A stretch of 64,000 bases of DNA, from NCBI RefSeq assembly GCF_024362695.1, contig NC_065421.1, forward strand, positions 12,648,598 through 12,712,597, read 5' to 3'. The translations under genes and the position numbers were made by a program. Position 1 is the stretch's first letter; each line of letters opens with the position of its first letter. This DNA is from Pectinophora gossypiella (taxonomy: Eukaryota; Arthropoda; Insecta; Lepidoptera; Gelechiidae). The notes beneath the pieces are model-generated. The model saw only the letters and a list, made by a program, of their open reading frames with translations. It ran no database searches and was not told where the DNA came from. Shown in pieces: positions 47,723-57,729 of this stretch.

Positions 47723-47753
47723 GGGCTAATGTTACAAAGTCTAATTTTATACA

Positions 47754-48122
47754 TGGTGTTAGTGACATCGTACGAGTACCTAATACTGAGTGGGATGATT
47801 CAGGTCATGATTGTGAGTTGATATGAAGTGGTATTAATGAAAATTGTAGTGTTTTAAAGCTAATTTCAGTTCCATAATTTGTTAAGCCGTTGGTCCCGGT
47901 TATTACTTACTGATGTAAGTACGTAGTCGTTACATGAGTCATGTCAGGGGCCTATGGCGGCTCAGTAATAACCCTGACACCAGGGTTGATGGGGTTGGTA
48001 ATTCACCTCACAATCCACACGATAGAAGAAGAGATTTGCGACGAAAATTTTCACTTGATGCCAACTCAGAATCATGATCTGAATGATCCATCAAAGTTTT
48101 TGTTACGATATCACTAACGATA
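47754..48122. mobile_element. MITE-G copy 9, split by SINE-A
   Basis: CATGGTGTTAGTGACATCG at the left, and TTTTCACTTGATGCCAACTC and ACGATATCACTAACG at the right. SINE-A lies at 47881-48030. Confidence 0.8.
47881..48030 (+). mobile_element. SINE-A, 5'-truncated in MITE-G
   Basis: It starts at TTAAGCCGTTGGTCCCGG, the end of the core, and runs to CACACGATAGAAGAAG. The duplicated ATTTG at the junctions is short. Confidence 0.85.
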
Positions 48123-48161
48123 TCCACACACATACACATTGTATACTATATATACTTCTGG

Positions 48162-48410
48162 GGGGTAAAATGGCCACAACGAAGCCATTCATCTAAGAAA
48201 GCAATATTGCTATTTGACATTTCTTTGCATTGCGCACTTACTTTTATATGTGCAAATGTCAAATTGCACCATTGCTTTCTTAGATGAATTTCTTGGATGT
48301 GGCCTTATTAACTTCATTTAATTTTAATTTTTAATAATGGAATCTAATCTAATGTACTTATAATTATGGATATTAATCTTTAATAATTTGAATTTGAAAT
48401 TAACCCCCCT
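48162..48410. mobile_element. MITE-R copy 2
   Basis: GGGGGTAAAATGGCCACAAC, TTCATCTAAGAAAGCAATAT, ATTTGACATTTC at the left and ATTGCTTTCTTAGATGAATT, GGATGTGGCC at the right. About 85 bp of AT-rich DNA separates the last arm piece from TTAACCCCCC. Confidence 0.8.
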
Positions 48411-48768
48411 GTTATTATTTTCATTTTGTCTCCCATACATGATAGAAATATGACGTGTTTTGCAGTATAACACTGTCAAATTCAACAGACACCCCAAATC
48501 CGCTGTCCCACATATTAAAGCAACTGCATGCATGAACACGTTTTTGTAAGAGTATATCTCACTGAAAATGCAGTGTGGCTAGAAACTTGTATATATTTTT
48601 TTTTCCACGTTTGACATACAGCCTAGTAATAAGTAACCAGAAGACAACATGCAGCCACTTTTGATAAGAAATACTAGGGTGGCTGGCTAATGAGGAACAC
48701 CCCAAAAAAATTGTCTGTAACCTTTTTAATGGCGAAACTTACATGAAAATATTAAGAAGTAAAACATA
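48411..48768. other. unassigned, with M-repeat trace
   Basis: AAGTAACCAGAAGACAACAT, GCAGCCACTTTTGATAAG (48630-48670) is an M-repeat relic. The rest is unrecognised. Confidence 0.4.
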
Positions 48769-49057
48769 AACAGCCTATACACGTCCCACTGCTGGGCTTA
48801 AGCCTCCTCTCAATCAACCAAAGGGGGTATGAAGCATACTCTACCTCTTTGCTCCACTGCGGGTTGGTGGATGTGTTTTTTACGGCCGGGACCAACGGCA
48901 TAACGTGTCCTCCAAAGCACGGAATCATCTTACTTTTCGGACAATCAGATGATTCAAGCCTCCTTACCAAACAAAGGATAGTCTCACATTCGTAAATCGA
49001 ACCCGGATCTCCAGATCGTGTCCCTATCACTCTAACGACTAGACCACGTAGGCTGTG
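48769..49057 (-). mobile_element. SINE-B, near full length
   Basis: On minus: CAGCCTACGTGGTCTAGTCG, TAGAGTGATAGG, GATCCGGGTTCGATTTACG (B box), core (CCGTGCTTTGGAGGAC), GGAGCAAAGAGGTAGAGTAT and GCAGTGGGACGTGTATAGGC. About 20 bp of spacer is deleted. Confidence 0.85.
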
Positions 49058-49749
49058 TAGTGTGTGTTGATGTGTTGTTGGATAAGAAGTATAGGTAGGT
49101 ATTAATTTGTTTCATAAAAAAAAAACAATTGTTTTGAAGTAACAAGCATGCGAATCTGCATTCAATTTTGAATTTTTCGCTTATCGGCCAATTTGTCTCG
49201 GCCCAGGACGATAAGCAGCGTAAAAAAAAGAAAAAATATATGATAATAACCCACTAAGTCGATCACAATATTACCAGTTTACAAATTTATTGAAAATAAA
49301 ATGGTGAGCATATTTGATCTCAGTTCAGTTCAAGCTCAGGACTCATACATATTAATACCCAGATATAACTTAACGACCGTTTGAAATTCCCAATTAAAAT
49401 AATTAACACAAGCACCTTGCGATACTCCACAAACCCTAATAAACAGAAACATTTGAATATGAACTAGCAATAAACACCTGTCTCTTTCTATTGCAAATAT
49501 ATTCCATAAGCAAGACAGAGACAACAAGTATAAATCCGGGTGCGAAACTGAGACGCTGTTGTATATCACAATGAATTATTCATAACATCTTTGGATTATT
49601 TACCTGCACCTAAGCGTATGGGGGTTAGGGTGTCTCTGTATTTGAATTTATAGGACACGAGCTAGAAAATGAAAAGAAATAACATACACAATAAATGAGA
49701 ATTTATGTTATGTTATTTTTTGTGGGAATCAGCCAAAAAGCTCCTGTTT
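49058..49749. other. unassigned sequence
   Basis: No gene or repeat recognised. Antisense ORFs here have no domain. Confidence 0.4.
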
Positions 49750-49962
49750 GTGGCGTGACTTATGGTAGATTTGCCGGAGATGGAATTAACTACTTGGCCG
49801 GACAAATGGAGAGCACTGAAGTCTCTCACCCGATACAAAGTTTAAGACAACAGGCCTGAAGGTGCCCAGTTGGGCGCGAACCTCGGCTCAGGGCGTCTGA
49901 GAGGAAAAAATATTAATTATAACGAGTGGGTCGATACCAATAAGCGCTGATTGACGGAACCA
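49750..49962 (-). repeat. Rep-J
   Basis: On plus: GTGACTTATGGTAGATTTGC, CCGGAGATGGAATTAACTAC, GACAACAGGCCTGAAGGTGC and GTGGGTCGATACCAATAAGC. Confidence 0.8.
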
Positions 49963-49965
49963 TCT

Positions 49966-50030
49966 CCTTCTCTCGTGAAGGTTGTAAGGTAAATGACCAA
50001 CCTCATCAAAACTGGTGTTAGGGACTTACC
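49966..50030 (-). mobile_element. SINE-A tail fragment
   Basis: CTTCTCTCGTGAAGGTTGTA, ACCAACCTCATCAAAACTGG and TGTTAGGGA. Confidence 0.65.
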
Positions 50031-50038
50031 AGTGACTA

Positions 50039-50686
50039 TGAGGGTCTTTCCAGACTACGTTCTTTAAAAATAATATAGATGGCGTTGTACAGCTATAAAA
50101 AAAATGTTTTTATTATCAAAAATAATACAAAAAGAAAGAATGCATATGTTTGAGGTAGAGTACAATACTCGTATAAGTTTTACGAAATGAACAGAGGTTC
50201 CCAAACTAAGCGCCTGTACCTTGGGAAACCGTGAACAATGGGTTACAAGTCTTGTAAGATTGACGCAAAACTTGCCAACAATAATAATAACTACAGGAAA
50301 CTAACAGGTAACTTAAAATATAAAATTGAATAATAATAGGTTACATCCAAGTATTGGAGTATAGGTTTGGTTGTAAAGTAATATTTACTTACTTTCCCAT
50401 TGCTCGGGTACATAATTACTCAAAAATACAAGCATATATAAGAATAATTGTTGCTTAATATTTGGATCATGTTGCCCATATTCATTCTCTTTATTTAGAT
50501 CAGAATAATAATAAATGGAAGATATGTTGTGCCTGGGTATAAAAACAAGGGTCATCATTTATACCCAAAAACAAAGATAAAAGATGCATTTGTCTGTTAT
50601 CCATGAAATTAGAAGGTTAACCGAAGGGAAATCTGTACAGCGCCATCTATATTGTTTTTGAGGCACGAAGCCTGAACAGTCCCTCA
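50039..50686. mobile_element. MITE-W copy 2, split by LINE tail
   Basis: TGAGGGTCTTTCCAGACTAC, AATAATATAGATGGCGTTGT at the left and CTGTACAGCGCCATCTATAT, TGAACAGTCCCTCA at the right. The interior is occupied by an A-rich LINE tail. Confidence 0.65.
50098..50560 (-). repeat. LINE 3' tail inside MITE-W
   Basis: AAAAAATGTTTTTATTATCA, GTTCCCAAACTAAGCGCCTG and TACCTTGGGAAACCGTGAAC. Non-coding. The family is not identified. Confidence 0.45.
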
Positions 50687-50709
50687 ATGACCGAAAGGCC
50701 CCTGACATC

Positions 50710-51043
50710 ACTAATTTAAGAGCCACGCTCTTGTCGGTGTAGCATTCTCCATTCTTGTCGATCAAAGACCAATTCCTTCACTTTCTTATAAGACACGACG
50801 TTCCCCTTCTCTTTAATCTACCCCTCCCTCTCTTTCCTTGTAGCTTCTCTTCTATGATGTTTTCTCGTGTCTTATTTAGTGTCCAATCATCTTGCCTCTT
50901 CTGTCCTGAATATTTCTCAATATTTGCCTCTTTTCCCTTCTTACTAGCACTTCCTCATTAGTAACTCTTTCAGTCCAACTTATTCTTCCCATCCTCCTCC
51001 AACACCACATTTCAAAGGCCTCGAGTCTCTCTGTCTTTTTGAG
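50710..51043 (-). pseudogene. LINE-E C-terminus
   Basis: On minus: QKDRETRGLEMWCWRRMGRI-like, SWTERVTNEEVLVRREKR-like, IIEKLQGKRGRGRLKRRGTS-like, CRVL and KELVFDRQEWRMLHRQERGS. The end motif is intact. Frameshifts lie inside. Confidence 0.8.
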
Positions 51044-51099
51044 TGAGTAAGTGACTCATAATTACTTAATCAAATAAAATTAAAATTAATAAATCTTTT

Positions 51100-51225
51100 G
51101 TAATACTACAATAAAATTCCGGACATTGTTCTTAATCTGCCGGAAAATAGCTTTAAGAAAGTTGTAAGACAAACACTTCTTGAGAAGGTTTATTACAAAG
51201 TTGATAAGTTTTTTTTTTTTTTATT
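51100..51225 (+). pseudogene. LINE RT C-terminus, third CR1-like family
   Basis: Reads NKIPDIVLNLPENSFKKVVR, QTLLEKVYYKVDKFF. Similar in layout to LINE-F and the copy at 11.3 kb, but with different residues. It ends in a T-run. Confidence 0.7.
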
Positions 51226-51857
51226 TATTATCATTATATCCTTAATCTAAATACATGGTTTGAATGATGCCGTTAAACCACAGAGGTTTGTCTCGGCACC
51301 CATTCGTCGCATTAAAACAGAAAAATAAAAAATAAAATAAAAAGTATTTAGTAGATGTCCATATAGCTTGAAGTATTGCAATTCCGTCTCGACACAGAAT
51401 TAAATTATGACATGTAATCATGTTTGTGACCATCAGAAAGTGATTTATGGATTCCTACTTTAAATAAATGATTTAGGTTTGAGTTTAAAATACTTACCAA
51501 TTTACTATCGCTTTAAAAGTATCATTATAATCGCAAATGAAAAAGATATAAACATATCGTAACGCAAAAATTACAAGCAGTTCCTAATAGTCAAAACCGT
51601 TCGGACGTGATTTTTGGTAACAAAATCTTGCATGTCTAAAAAGGTTTTTAATCCAAGTTAAAAAAGGTCTCAATTTTCCTTTCATCTCATAATGACAACT
51701 TCGCAAAATGCCAACCACTCGCGAAATGCCAACTTCTAGGAATGCCAACTTCTCAAAATCACAACTATCAATATATCGATTTTTTGATGATGAAAGTAAG
51801 TATATTATGTGTGTGATTTAAATCATAGTGTGGTTGAAGAAAATCACATCAGAATGT
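51226..51857. other. unassigned, with short minisatellite
   Basis: AATGCCAACTTCT / AAATGCCAACCACTCGCG words repeat about four times at 51690-51775. TTTGTCTCGGCACCCATTCG (51285-51305) may belong to a LINE tail. Confidence 0.45.
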
Positions 51858-52163
51858 CATCATCTTCCTAGCGTTATCGAATTTTTCACAGGGTACGCTT
51901 ACCTAACCTGAAGATTTGACAAGTCCAGGTCCATTTTTTTATAGAATCCTGTCTGACCTTCCAACCCGCGAAGGGAAAACCAGCCCAATACAGATTCGGT
52001 CACATACCTTCGAAAATTGCATTTCTCAGGAATGTGGGTTTCCTCACGATGTATTCCTTCAACGCTGAGCACGTGAATCATTGGTTTAGGCCTGAGCTAG
52101 ATTCGAATCTGCGATCTCAAATTGAGTGGCAAGCGTTCTACCAACTGGGCTATCACGGCTCTG
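51858..52163 (-). mobile_element. SINE-C, near full length
   Basis: On minus: GAGCCGTGATAGCCCAGTTG, TTTGAGATCGCAGATTCGAA (B-box region), CTAGCTCAGGCCTAAACC, GTGCTCAGCGTTGAAGGAAT, GAGGAAACCCACATTCCTGA and GGTTAGGTAAGCGTACCCTG. The GATCATAAATG spacer is deleted. Confidence 0.85.
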
Positions 52164-52504
52164 TGATGGGTTTTTGCATGTTCATTTTGAATGTAAAGAA
52201 AATCAGGTCTTGACGGAAATATCGAAACTCCTGGATACACTAAAATCAGGACTTCTTGACGTGTGGTTTCCTCTTTCATTTTCATGTGTCTCGTTTATTC
52301 CATGTTTCAACGTCCTGTTATGTTTCACAATGGGTCTACGTGACGAATACGACATATTTTAATAAATAAGAACGTGAATGAAATCTCGGTACCACGTACC
52401 GTAATTGGATTTCACTTTGACACGTTGACGTCAGACGTCAGGTTTTTGATTATTTCTCAAAATGTCATTCGATGTTTTCTTCACATCACATAACAAAGCG
52501 TTTA
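52164..52504. other. unassigned sequence
   Basis: The downstream part of a 78-codon frame (52126-52362) has no recognised domain. Confidence 0.35.
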
Positions 52505-52580
52505 ACAGCCTTGTTAGCAGAATTCAAATTCAAACATGTCTTTATACAGTAGGTAACAAACATGTGACAAAATTATACCA
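52505..52580 (-). repeat. Rep-H-like tail
   Basis: GAATTCAAATTCAAACATGT and TTATACAGTAGGTAACAAAC. Confidence 0.5.
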
Positions 52581-52635
52581 CGTTGCGCATATTAGGCCTA
52601 CTGGCCTTTCTTTGAAACATCCTGGATCTAATTAT

Positions 52636-52740
52636 AGCACATAATAACGGGTTCTTACCGCGTTAATTATGATAATAACCGCGTAAACATAAAACAATGT
52701 ATCCTGGATTTAATCGCGGTATGAACTCCTAGGCTTTCCT
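52636..52740. repeat. relative of the 2.6-kb fold-back
   Basis: CACATAATAACGGGTTCTTA, CCGCG, then TTAATTATGATAATAACCGC and GTAAACATAAAACAATGTAT. It has the outer arm but lacks the long inverted partner. Confidence 0.65.
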
Positions 52741-52799
52741 CTTCCAACTCAACCACTAGCATCATTTTTTTTTCGTAATCAGTCTATACTTGAAAGTAT

Positions 52800-52960
52800 A
52801 AAGTTTTTTTGACATGACTTATTGTAGATTTCCCGCAGATGGCATTAACTACTTGGCCGGACAAATGGGGAGCGCTGAAGGCCACCCGGTACAACGTTTA
52901 AGACAACAGGCCTGAGGGTGCTCAGTTGGGCGCGAACCTCGGCTCAGGGCGTCGTCTAAA
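52800..52960 (-). repeat. Rep-J
   Basis: On plus: TGACATGACTTATTGTAGAT, TTCCCGCAGATGGCATTAAC, CGGACAAATGGGGAGCGCTG and GCGCGAACCTCGGCTCAGGG. Confidence 0.85.
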
Positions 52961-53319
52961 GTATAAAGTTTGTACCCCATTAGAGATGTGTATTTATGTA
53001 CATAAATGTGTATTGTGCCAAGATAATAGGGTCTAAATTACTGTCATTATTCTAGTAGGTAATGTTTAGAATCTGTAGTCTAGATCTTAGACAATTTCTA
53101 GCAAGTCTAGAACAATCGTAGTCTTGCTTTGATAAATCTACGCTATTTAACGCTTCAAAGGGCGGCAATGAACTGGCGTCCATCAGAAGTTTTCTCTGCG
53201 AAACTAGTTAGCGATAGTTTTTCTTACATTCCTTTGTTACTTTTGTTCTATTAAGTACAGGGGGTTAGGCCACATTGAAACAATTCATCTAAAAATAAAT
53301 ATTCCAATTTGACATTTAT

Positions 53320-53660
53320 TGTTATTATTATTATTAATAGCCCTCAACGTCCCACTGCAGGGCAAAGGCCTCTCTTCCTTTCTTCCACTCTTCCCTGTTC
53401 CCAGCTTGCTCGCGCCACCGTTTCGAGAAGCGGTCTAACTCGTCGCGCCATCTTTTCCGTGGCCTTCCCCGACGCCTGACAGCACTTGCAGGAACCCACT
53501 CTGTGGCTTTTTTGGCCCAGAGGTCATCGGGCATTCGGGCAACATGTCCAGCCCAGTCCCATTTCAAGCAGGCAGCCTTTCTCGCTACGTCTGCTATTTT
53601 TGTTTTGGAACGCAGCGTGGTGTTTCGGATCCGATCGATCAATTTAACGAGTGTTATTAT
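53320..53660 (-). pseudogene. LINE C-terminus (RTE-like), open frame
   Basis: The minus frame is open across the whole fragment: KLIDRIRNTTLRSKTKIADV, CLKWDWAGHVARMPDDLW, RRRGRPRKRWRDELDRFSKR and AFALQWDVEGY. The DRIRN...KTK...LKWxWAGHxxR...RRxGRPxxRW order is the C-terminus of RTE-type endonuclease/RTs. 5'-truncated at about 53655. The upstream ORF residues are not LINE. An (ATT)n edge lies at 53322-53336. Confidence 0.85.
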
Positions 53661-53935
53661 ATTGGAGTATTCAATGAACAAAGTGTATCTGCCTATTTTC
53701 GCTTCGTGCCGGGAAGCCGCTTCATGACTCAAAAGTCTATGCGGACTATTGAGTTAATTCGTTTGGGGTTCGGAGTAGGAGTCTACTCCGAGGGTGGGGG
53801 CTTAGCTTTCATCATCATCACCTTTCATCATTTCATTAATCATCAAGAAAAAAAATACGTCAGACATGGCTGTATGGGCATAGTTCCCTTTGCCTTACCC
53901 TTCGGGGAAAACCAAAACAAAAAAAAATGATTTGA
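53661..53935 (+). repeat. poly-A-ended dispersed repeat
   Basis: TTCGCTTCGTGCCGGGAAGC, CTATGCGGACTATTGAGTTA, GGAGTAGGAGTCTACTCCGA, CATGGCTGTATGGGCATAGT, CCCTTCGGGGAAAACC and an A-run. AGGAGTCTACTCC is a palindrome. Class unknown. Confidence 0.5.
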
Positions 53936-54001
53936 CTAGTGGGAAACTAGCCTATCACAACAAATGTCAAATAGCAATATTGCTTTCTTTGATGAATTGG
54001 A

Positions 54002-54238
54002 GAGCCGTGGTAGCCCAGTTGGTAAAACGCTTACGTCTCACTTTGAAGTGGCAGGTTCGAATCCAGCACAGACCCAACCAATGATTGTCGAATTTCTTTT
54101 CGAAATCATGTTTGTTTCATAAATGATTATCACGTGCTCAGCGGTGACGGAAAACAGTGAGGAAACCCACATTCCCGATAAATTCATTTTCGGAGGTATG
54201 ACCTAACTTGTGTTGGGCTGGTTTTCCTTTCGCGAGAT
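54002..54238 (+). mobile_element. SINE-C, 3'-truncated, in MITE-R
   Basis: GAGAGCCGTGGTAGCCCAGT (A box), GTGGCAGGTTCGAATCCAGC (B box intact), CGTGCTCAGCGGTGACGGAA and CCTAACTTGTGTTGGGCTGG. It stops before the tail. GATGAAT at both junctions is a likely target duplication. Confidence 0.85.
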
Positions 54239-54438
54239 GATGAGATGAATCGCTTCAATGTGGCCAGTTGACCCCGAACTTAGGTAAAATGTTTTGTATC
54301 GTCTTACATACACCGAAGGTTGATAGTGGCAGCGTTTACCTGTAAAAAAAATAAAAATAATTATTTTTAAACCACAGCCACCTATCACGTCATTGTAATA
54401 AAAAATATGCCCATTAATGGGTCATTGACATTGACAAA

Positions 54439-54737
54439 GCCTCCGTGGCCCAGTGGTTGAGCATTGGGCTCACGACCCGGAGGCCCCGGGTTCAAATCCC
54501 CGTGGGGACATATCACAAAAATGACTTTGTGATCCCTGGTTTGGTTAGGACATTACAGGCTGATCACCTGATTGTCCGAAAATAAGATGGTCCGTGCTTC
54601 GGAAGGCACGTTAAGCCGTTGGCCCCGGTTACTACTTACTGATGTAAGTATGTAGTCGTTACATGAGCCATGTCAGGGGCCTTTGGCGGCTCAATAATAA
54701 CCCTGACACCATGGTAAGATCACACGATAAGAAGAAG
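54439..54737 (+). mobile_element. SINE-A, near full length
   Basis: GCCTCCGTGGCCCAGTGGTT, GGCCCCGGGTTCAAATCCC (B box), spacer, core and tail with about 25 bp deleted before CACACGATAAGAAGAAG. The flanks ATTGACAAA and ATTGGAAAA are a probable target duplication. Confidence 0.9.
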
Positions 54738-55112
54738 ATTGGAAAAGCGGAGTTCAGCCAGATTTGACACTTGTACGTGCTTTCTAAAGTAGTGACTTCA
54801 CATAGAGCAGAACTAAAATTTCCAAACAGCGAACTAATTTCAACTGAACTAAACTAGTCGTTCAGATTGTTGAATGAGAACGATGAACAAAGTTGGACGA
54901 ATGGAACAGATGGGTACAAAGCTTTAGTAGAGTACTTATGGATTTTAGGCTCCTCCGTGCTTTGGAGTGGTCATAAAACTGACAGAATTTTGGAGTTGCG
55001 CAAACAAGATTCGATTTTCGAATAGGGCATCACAATTCCACGAAAAAACCTTATCATGTTTAAAAACGAAAACAATAAGTTCTAAATTAAAATAAACTTT
55101 CGTAAAATCTTA
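54738..55112. other. unassigned sequence
   Basis: GGCTCCTCCGTGCTTTGGAG (54949-54968) is a lone SINE-core-like word. Nothing else is recognised. Confidence 0.4.
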
Positions 55113-55318
55113 GCACACCCCGGACACTTCATATAAAATACCTCGTTTTAGACAGACACTACACATTGACGTTATCGTACACGCGCATCTGTGTGTGTGA
55201 CGTCTGTTGCCCATACGATTGCAGACTAAAGTAGGATCGAGGGGGTGAGGTAAACCTAGCTCAGCCGCTGGTGGGGAGCAGAGAGTTGCCGTTGTATTTG
55301 TAGTGTTATTCTTTGCTT
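55113..55318 (-). repeat. Rep-I copy 3
   Basis: CACACCCCGGACACTTCATA, CACATTGACGTTATCGTACA, CGCGCATCTGTGTGTGTGAC and TAGCTCAGCCGCTGGTGGGG. This is the closest match to the copy at 31.2 kb. Confidence 0.8.
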
Positions 55319-55382
55319 TTGGTAAGAAGCGTGGGTACATAGTGCATCGGCGATGAATCGATCTCTGAATAACACAAGATAA
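55319..55382 (+). repeat. Rep-L-like fragment
   Basis: AAGCGTGGGTACATAGTGCA and TCGGCGATGAATCGATCTCT. Confidence 0.4.
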
Positions 55383-56099
55383 TTTCCAACTAGTCAAATT
55401 AGCTACATTTTACTAAACGTCAAAACACGAAATTAATATGTAATTTGTATGATAAAGCAACCTGAGACGTCATAGAAAAACGTGACAAAATGTCGTACTT
55501 ATTATTATTACATTTCCCTTTTTTTAAATTTATAAATGAGTTGAATAGAAAAAATAAAACCTTTTTTGTCACCTTTAGATGAATTTATTTTTATTTAGTA
55601 ATCAGAATTTCATATTTTATCTTTGACCTAGGAAAGTACCCAACTGGGAATACACTCGTGCGCTTATTTTTTGTGCTATTTATAATATATTATGTTAAAA
55701 TGTTATTACAAATAAAATGTCTCTTTATTTTTGTACAATCATTGTCAATCAAAATAATAACAGTCGCCGGAGGGTATTGGATTAAAAATATATTTTGTGA
55801 TGAGGAAATAAAATACGTGACAGTTTTTAATAACTTTCTTACACGTGTAATAACAAAAATATGTTTTTAATTGTAGGTTAGGTATGAAAATAAAGTATTT
55901 TAACAGCCTTTCTGAAGGTATTGTCTTAGAAAAATAATATATTCTTATTGTAACTCAAATTTATAATATAATTATAGACATTTTATTATAATTTAACCTA
56001 TTGTGGTAAAAGCAGGCCGATATTCTTCAGCTTCGCTAAAATTATAATTACTATTACATAAAAGATTTTTGTGCCGTTTTTTGTTTTATTAATTTAAAC
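55383..56099. other. unassigned AT-rich sequence
   Basis: No gene or repeat. A 70-codon frame (55658-55870) is hydrophobic only because the DNA is AT-rich. Confidence 0.45.
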
Positions 56100-56412
56100 A
56101 ATTCTGATAACGTCATGAAGTATTCGGCGCATAATATCGCTGACTGGTATTCGAATTATATTCGAAACAATTTTGGTCTGCTTTTACTGGAGTAAGTTTA
56201 ATGTATTCTCGAATGTTCTCAAGATTTCCAGCTCATTCTAAAAGTGACTTGAAAAATTCTGATGACGTCATGAAGTATTCGGCACATGTCGCTGAATGGC
56301 ATTCGAAACTTTCGAAAGAATTTTGGTCTGCTTTTAGCGACACTCGAGTAAGTTTAATGTATTTTCGAATGTTCTCAAGATTCCCAGCTCATTCTAAAAT
56401 TGACTTGCTGAA
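56100..56412 (+). repeat. tandem duplication, period about 156 bp
   Basis: Unit 1 (56100-56255) and unit 2 (56256-56412) share TGACGTCATGAAGTATTCGG, AATTTTGGTCTGCTTTTA, AGTAAGTTTAATGTATT and CTCAAGATTYCCAGCTCATT. Internal TTCGAA words form small palindromes. It resembles a satellite-type monomer pair. Confidence 0.85.
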
Positions 56413-56426
56413 ACTAAGCTAACAGA

Positions 56427-56650
56427 TTGCGATTTCAAAACGGAACTGGGGGTACCTTCAAAATCAGCTGTTGCCGGCGCTGTCGGCCATCGGACGTTTC
56501 CGGAGCCGGACACACCATCCGGGCAAACCCGGACAGACCCGGACGACCCGGATGGACTCGGACAGAGCGGACAGTCGGATTTCCAAGATCCGAGATTCGG
56601 CGGATTTTCTTGGCAATCGCGCCTGATGGAACGGATGTGCGGATGTGAGA
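56427..56650 (+). repeat. GC-rich cryptic repeat of CCGGACA words
   Basis: CCCGGACAGACCCGGACGAC, CCGGATGGACTCGGACAGAG and CGGACAGTCGGATTTCC. CGGA recurs about every 8-12 bp. GC is far above the flanks, and both strands show ORFs that are only low-complexity P/G/R peptides. Confidence 0.6.
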
Positions 56651-56779
56651 GGTTTCGTGTTTACGAGTATTGCGTACTGAATTCAAAGTGTGCTTGATAG
56701 AAATTGTTCGGCGATTCACTTCGACGATACGACAGTTGTATAAAGACTTGAAACGACTTTATTGTCGGGTAATGTGCAA

Positions 56780-56875
56780 CATACACACACACATAAACTC
56801 ACGCCGTCCAAAGGCCACAAGTAATCAGAATACAACTTGCTGTTGCTCTTGATATGAAATCCTAAGATATAATAG
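56780..56875 (+). repeat. M-repeat fragment
   Basis: ACACACACACATAAACTCAC, GCCACAAGTAATCAGAATAC and TTGATATGAAATCCTAAGAT. Confidence 0.7.
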
Positions 56876-56915
56876 TACCTATGTTGGTGGAAAAATATAA
56901 TATAAAATGAGCTAA

Positions 56916-57252
56916 TTCTTCTATCGTTTGAGTTGTCAGGTGAATTACCAACCTCTTCACCCCTGGTTGACACCTGGTTGGTTGGTTGGGTAATTATTGA
57001 GCCGCCAAAGGCCCCTGACATGGCTCATGTAACAACTACTTACTTACATCAGCAAGTAGTAACCGGGGCCAACGGCTTAACGTGCCTTCCGAAGCACGGA
57101 TCACCTTACGTTTTGGTCAATCAGGTGATCAGCCTGTAATGTCCTAGCCAAACTAGGGACCACAAAGTGATTTTTGTGATATGTCCCCACCGGGATTCGA
57201 ACCCGGGACCTCCGGATCATGAGGCCAACGCTCAACCACTGGACCACGGAGT
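56916..57252 (-). mobile_element. SINE-A, full length
   Basis: On minus: ACTCCGTGGTCCAGTGGTTG, TCCCGGGTTCGAATCCCGGT (B box), spacer CACAAAAATCACTTTGTGGT, core and tail. (GGTT)n slippage near 56974 lengthens the tail region. Confidence 0.9.
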
Positions 57253-57387
57253 TAGTATGAGATACTTACCTACCCATTTCAGCAGTAAGCAAAATACTAA
57301 TGAAAGTTCTCATAATATTTTTTTTTTTATAGAGCTTAACTCAAACATAAAAAGTATAAATATTGCTACTTTTTGTCGAATACATAA

Positions 57388-57535
57388 TTTAACAGTCATG
57401 AGCAATACCATGTACCCACTTTAGAACCCTGTCGCACTATTATATTTGACATTTAATAAGACTTACGGTTTAATTTGTCAAAAAAGTTAATATGACATGG
57501 TTTCAAAGTGTATACATATTAGTACTCGTGACCGT
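57388..57535 (-). repeat. Rep-AA copy 2
   Basis: GTCATGAGCAATACCATGTA, CACTTTAGAACCCTGTCGCA, AAGTTAATATGACATGGTTT and CACTCGTGACCG-like end, the inverse of 13028-13170. Confidence 0.7.
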
Positions 57536-57729
57536 ACAGAACGGGACTCACCGCTCCGCGGTAATTCGTATCAGACGCCAAGCTCACCCCCTCTGGGTTT
57601 TACTTTAGCCTTTAAATTGGCCGTAAGCCGCTAAGGAGCAAGAGGGAACGAGCCGATAGGCTCTCTCTTTCCTTACGCATTAGCCGGCGCGCGTCAGATT
57701 TTTGTATGCAATGTGGGGGTGTACCCAAA
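57536..57729 (+). repeat. Rep-BB, longest copy
   Basis: TACAGAACGGGACTCACCGC, GTAATTCGTATCAGACGCC, GCTCACCCCCTCTGGGTTTT and CTCTCTCTTTCCTTACGCAT. It directly follows Rep-AA. Class unknown. Confidence 0.45.

Larger units (their letters stand above)
53258..54283. mobile_element. MITE-R copy 3, carrying three nested insertions
   Basis: The left arm GGGGGTTAGGCCACATTGAA, CAATTCATCTAAAAATA, AATTTGACATT (53261-53318) and the right arm TGTCAAATAGCAATATTGCT, TTCTTTGATGAATT (53964-54000) plus GAATCGCTTCAATGTGGCC (54246-54264) belong to one element. A LINE, a poly-A repeat and a SINE-C lie within. Confidence 0.75.

Noticed and set aside
52126..52362. A 78-codon ORF
   Set aside because: It begins in the SINE-C head, and the rest has no motif.
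53544..53930. A 128-codon plus-strand ORF
   Set aside because: It is antisense to the open LINE frame and then runs into a poly-A repeat.
56435..56719. A Pro/Arg-rich ORF, collagen-like or disordered protein
   Set aside because: The CCGGACA cryptic repeat gives such peptides in several frames; no start context or splice support.
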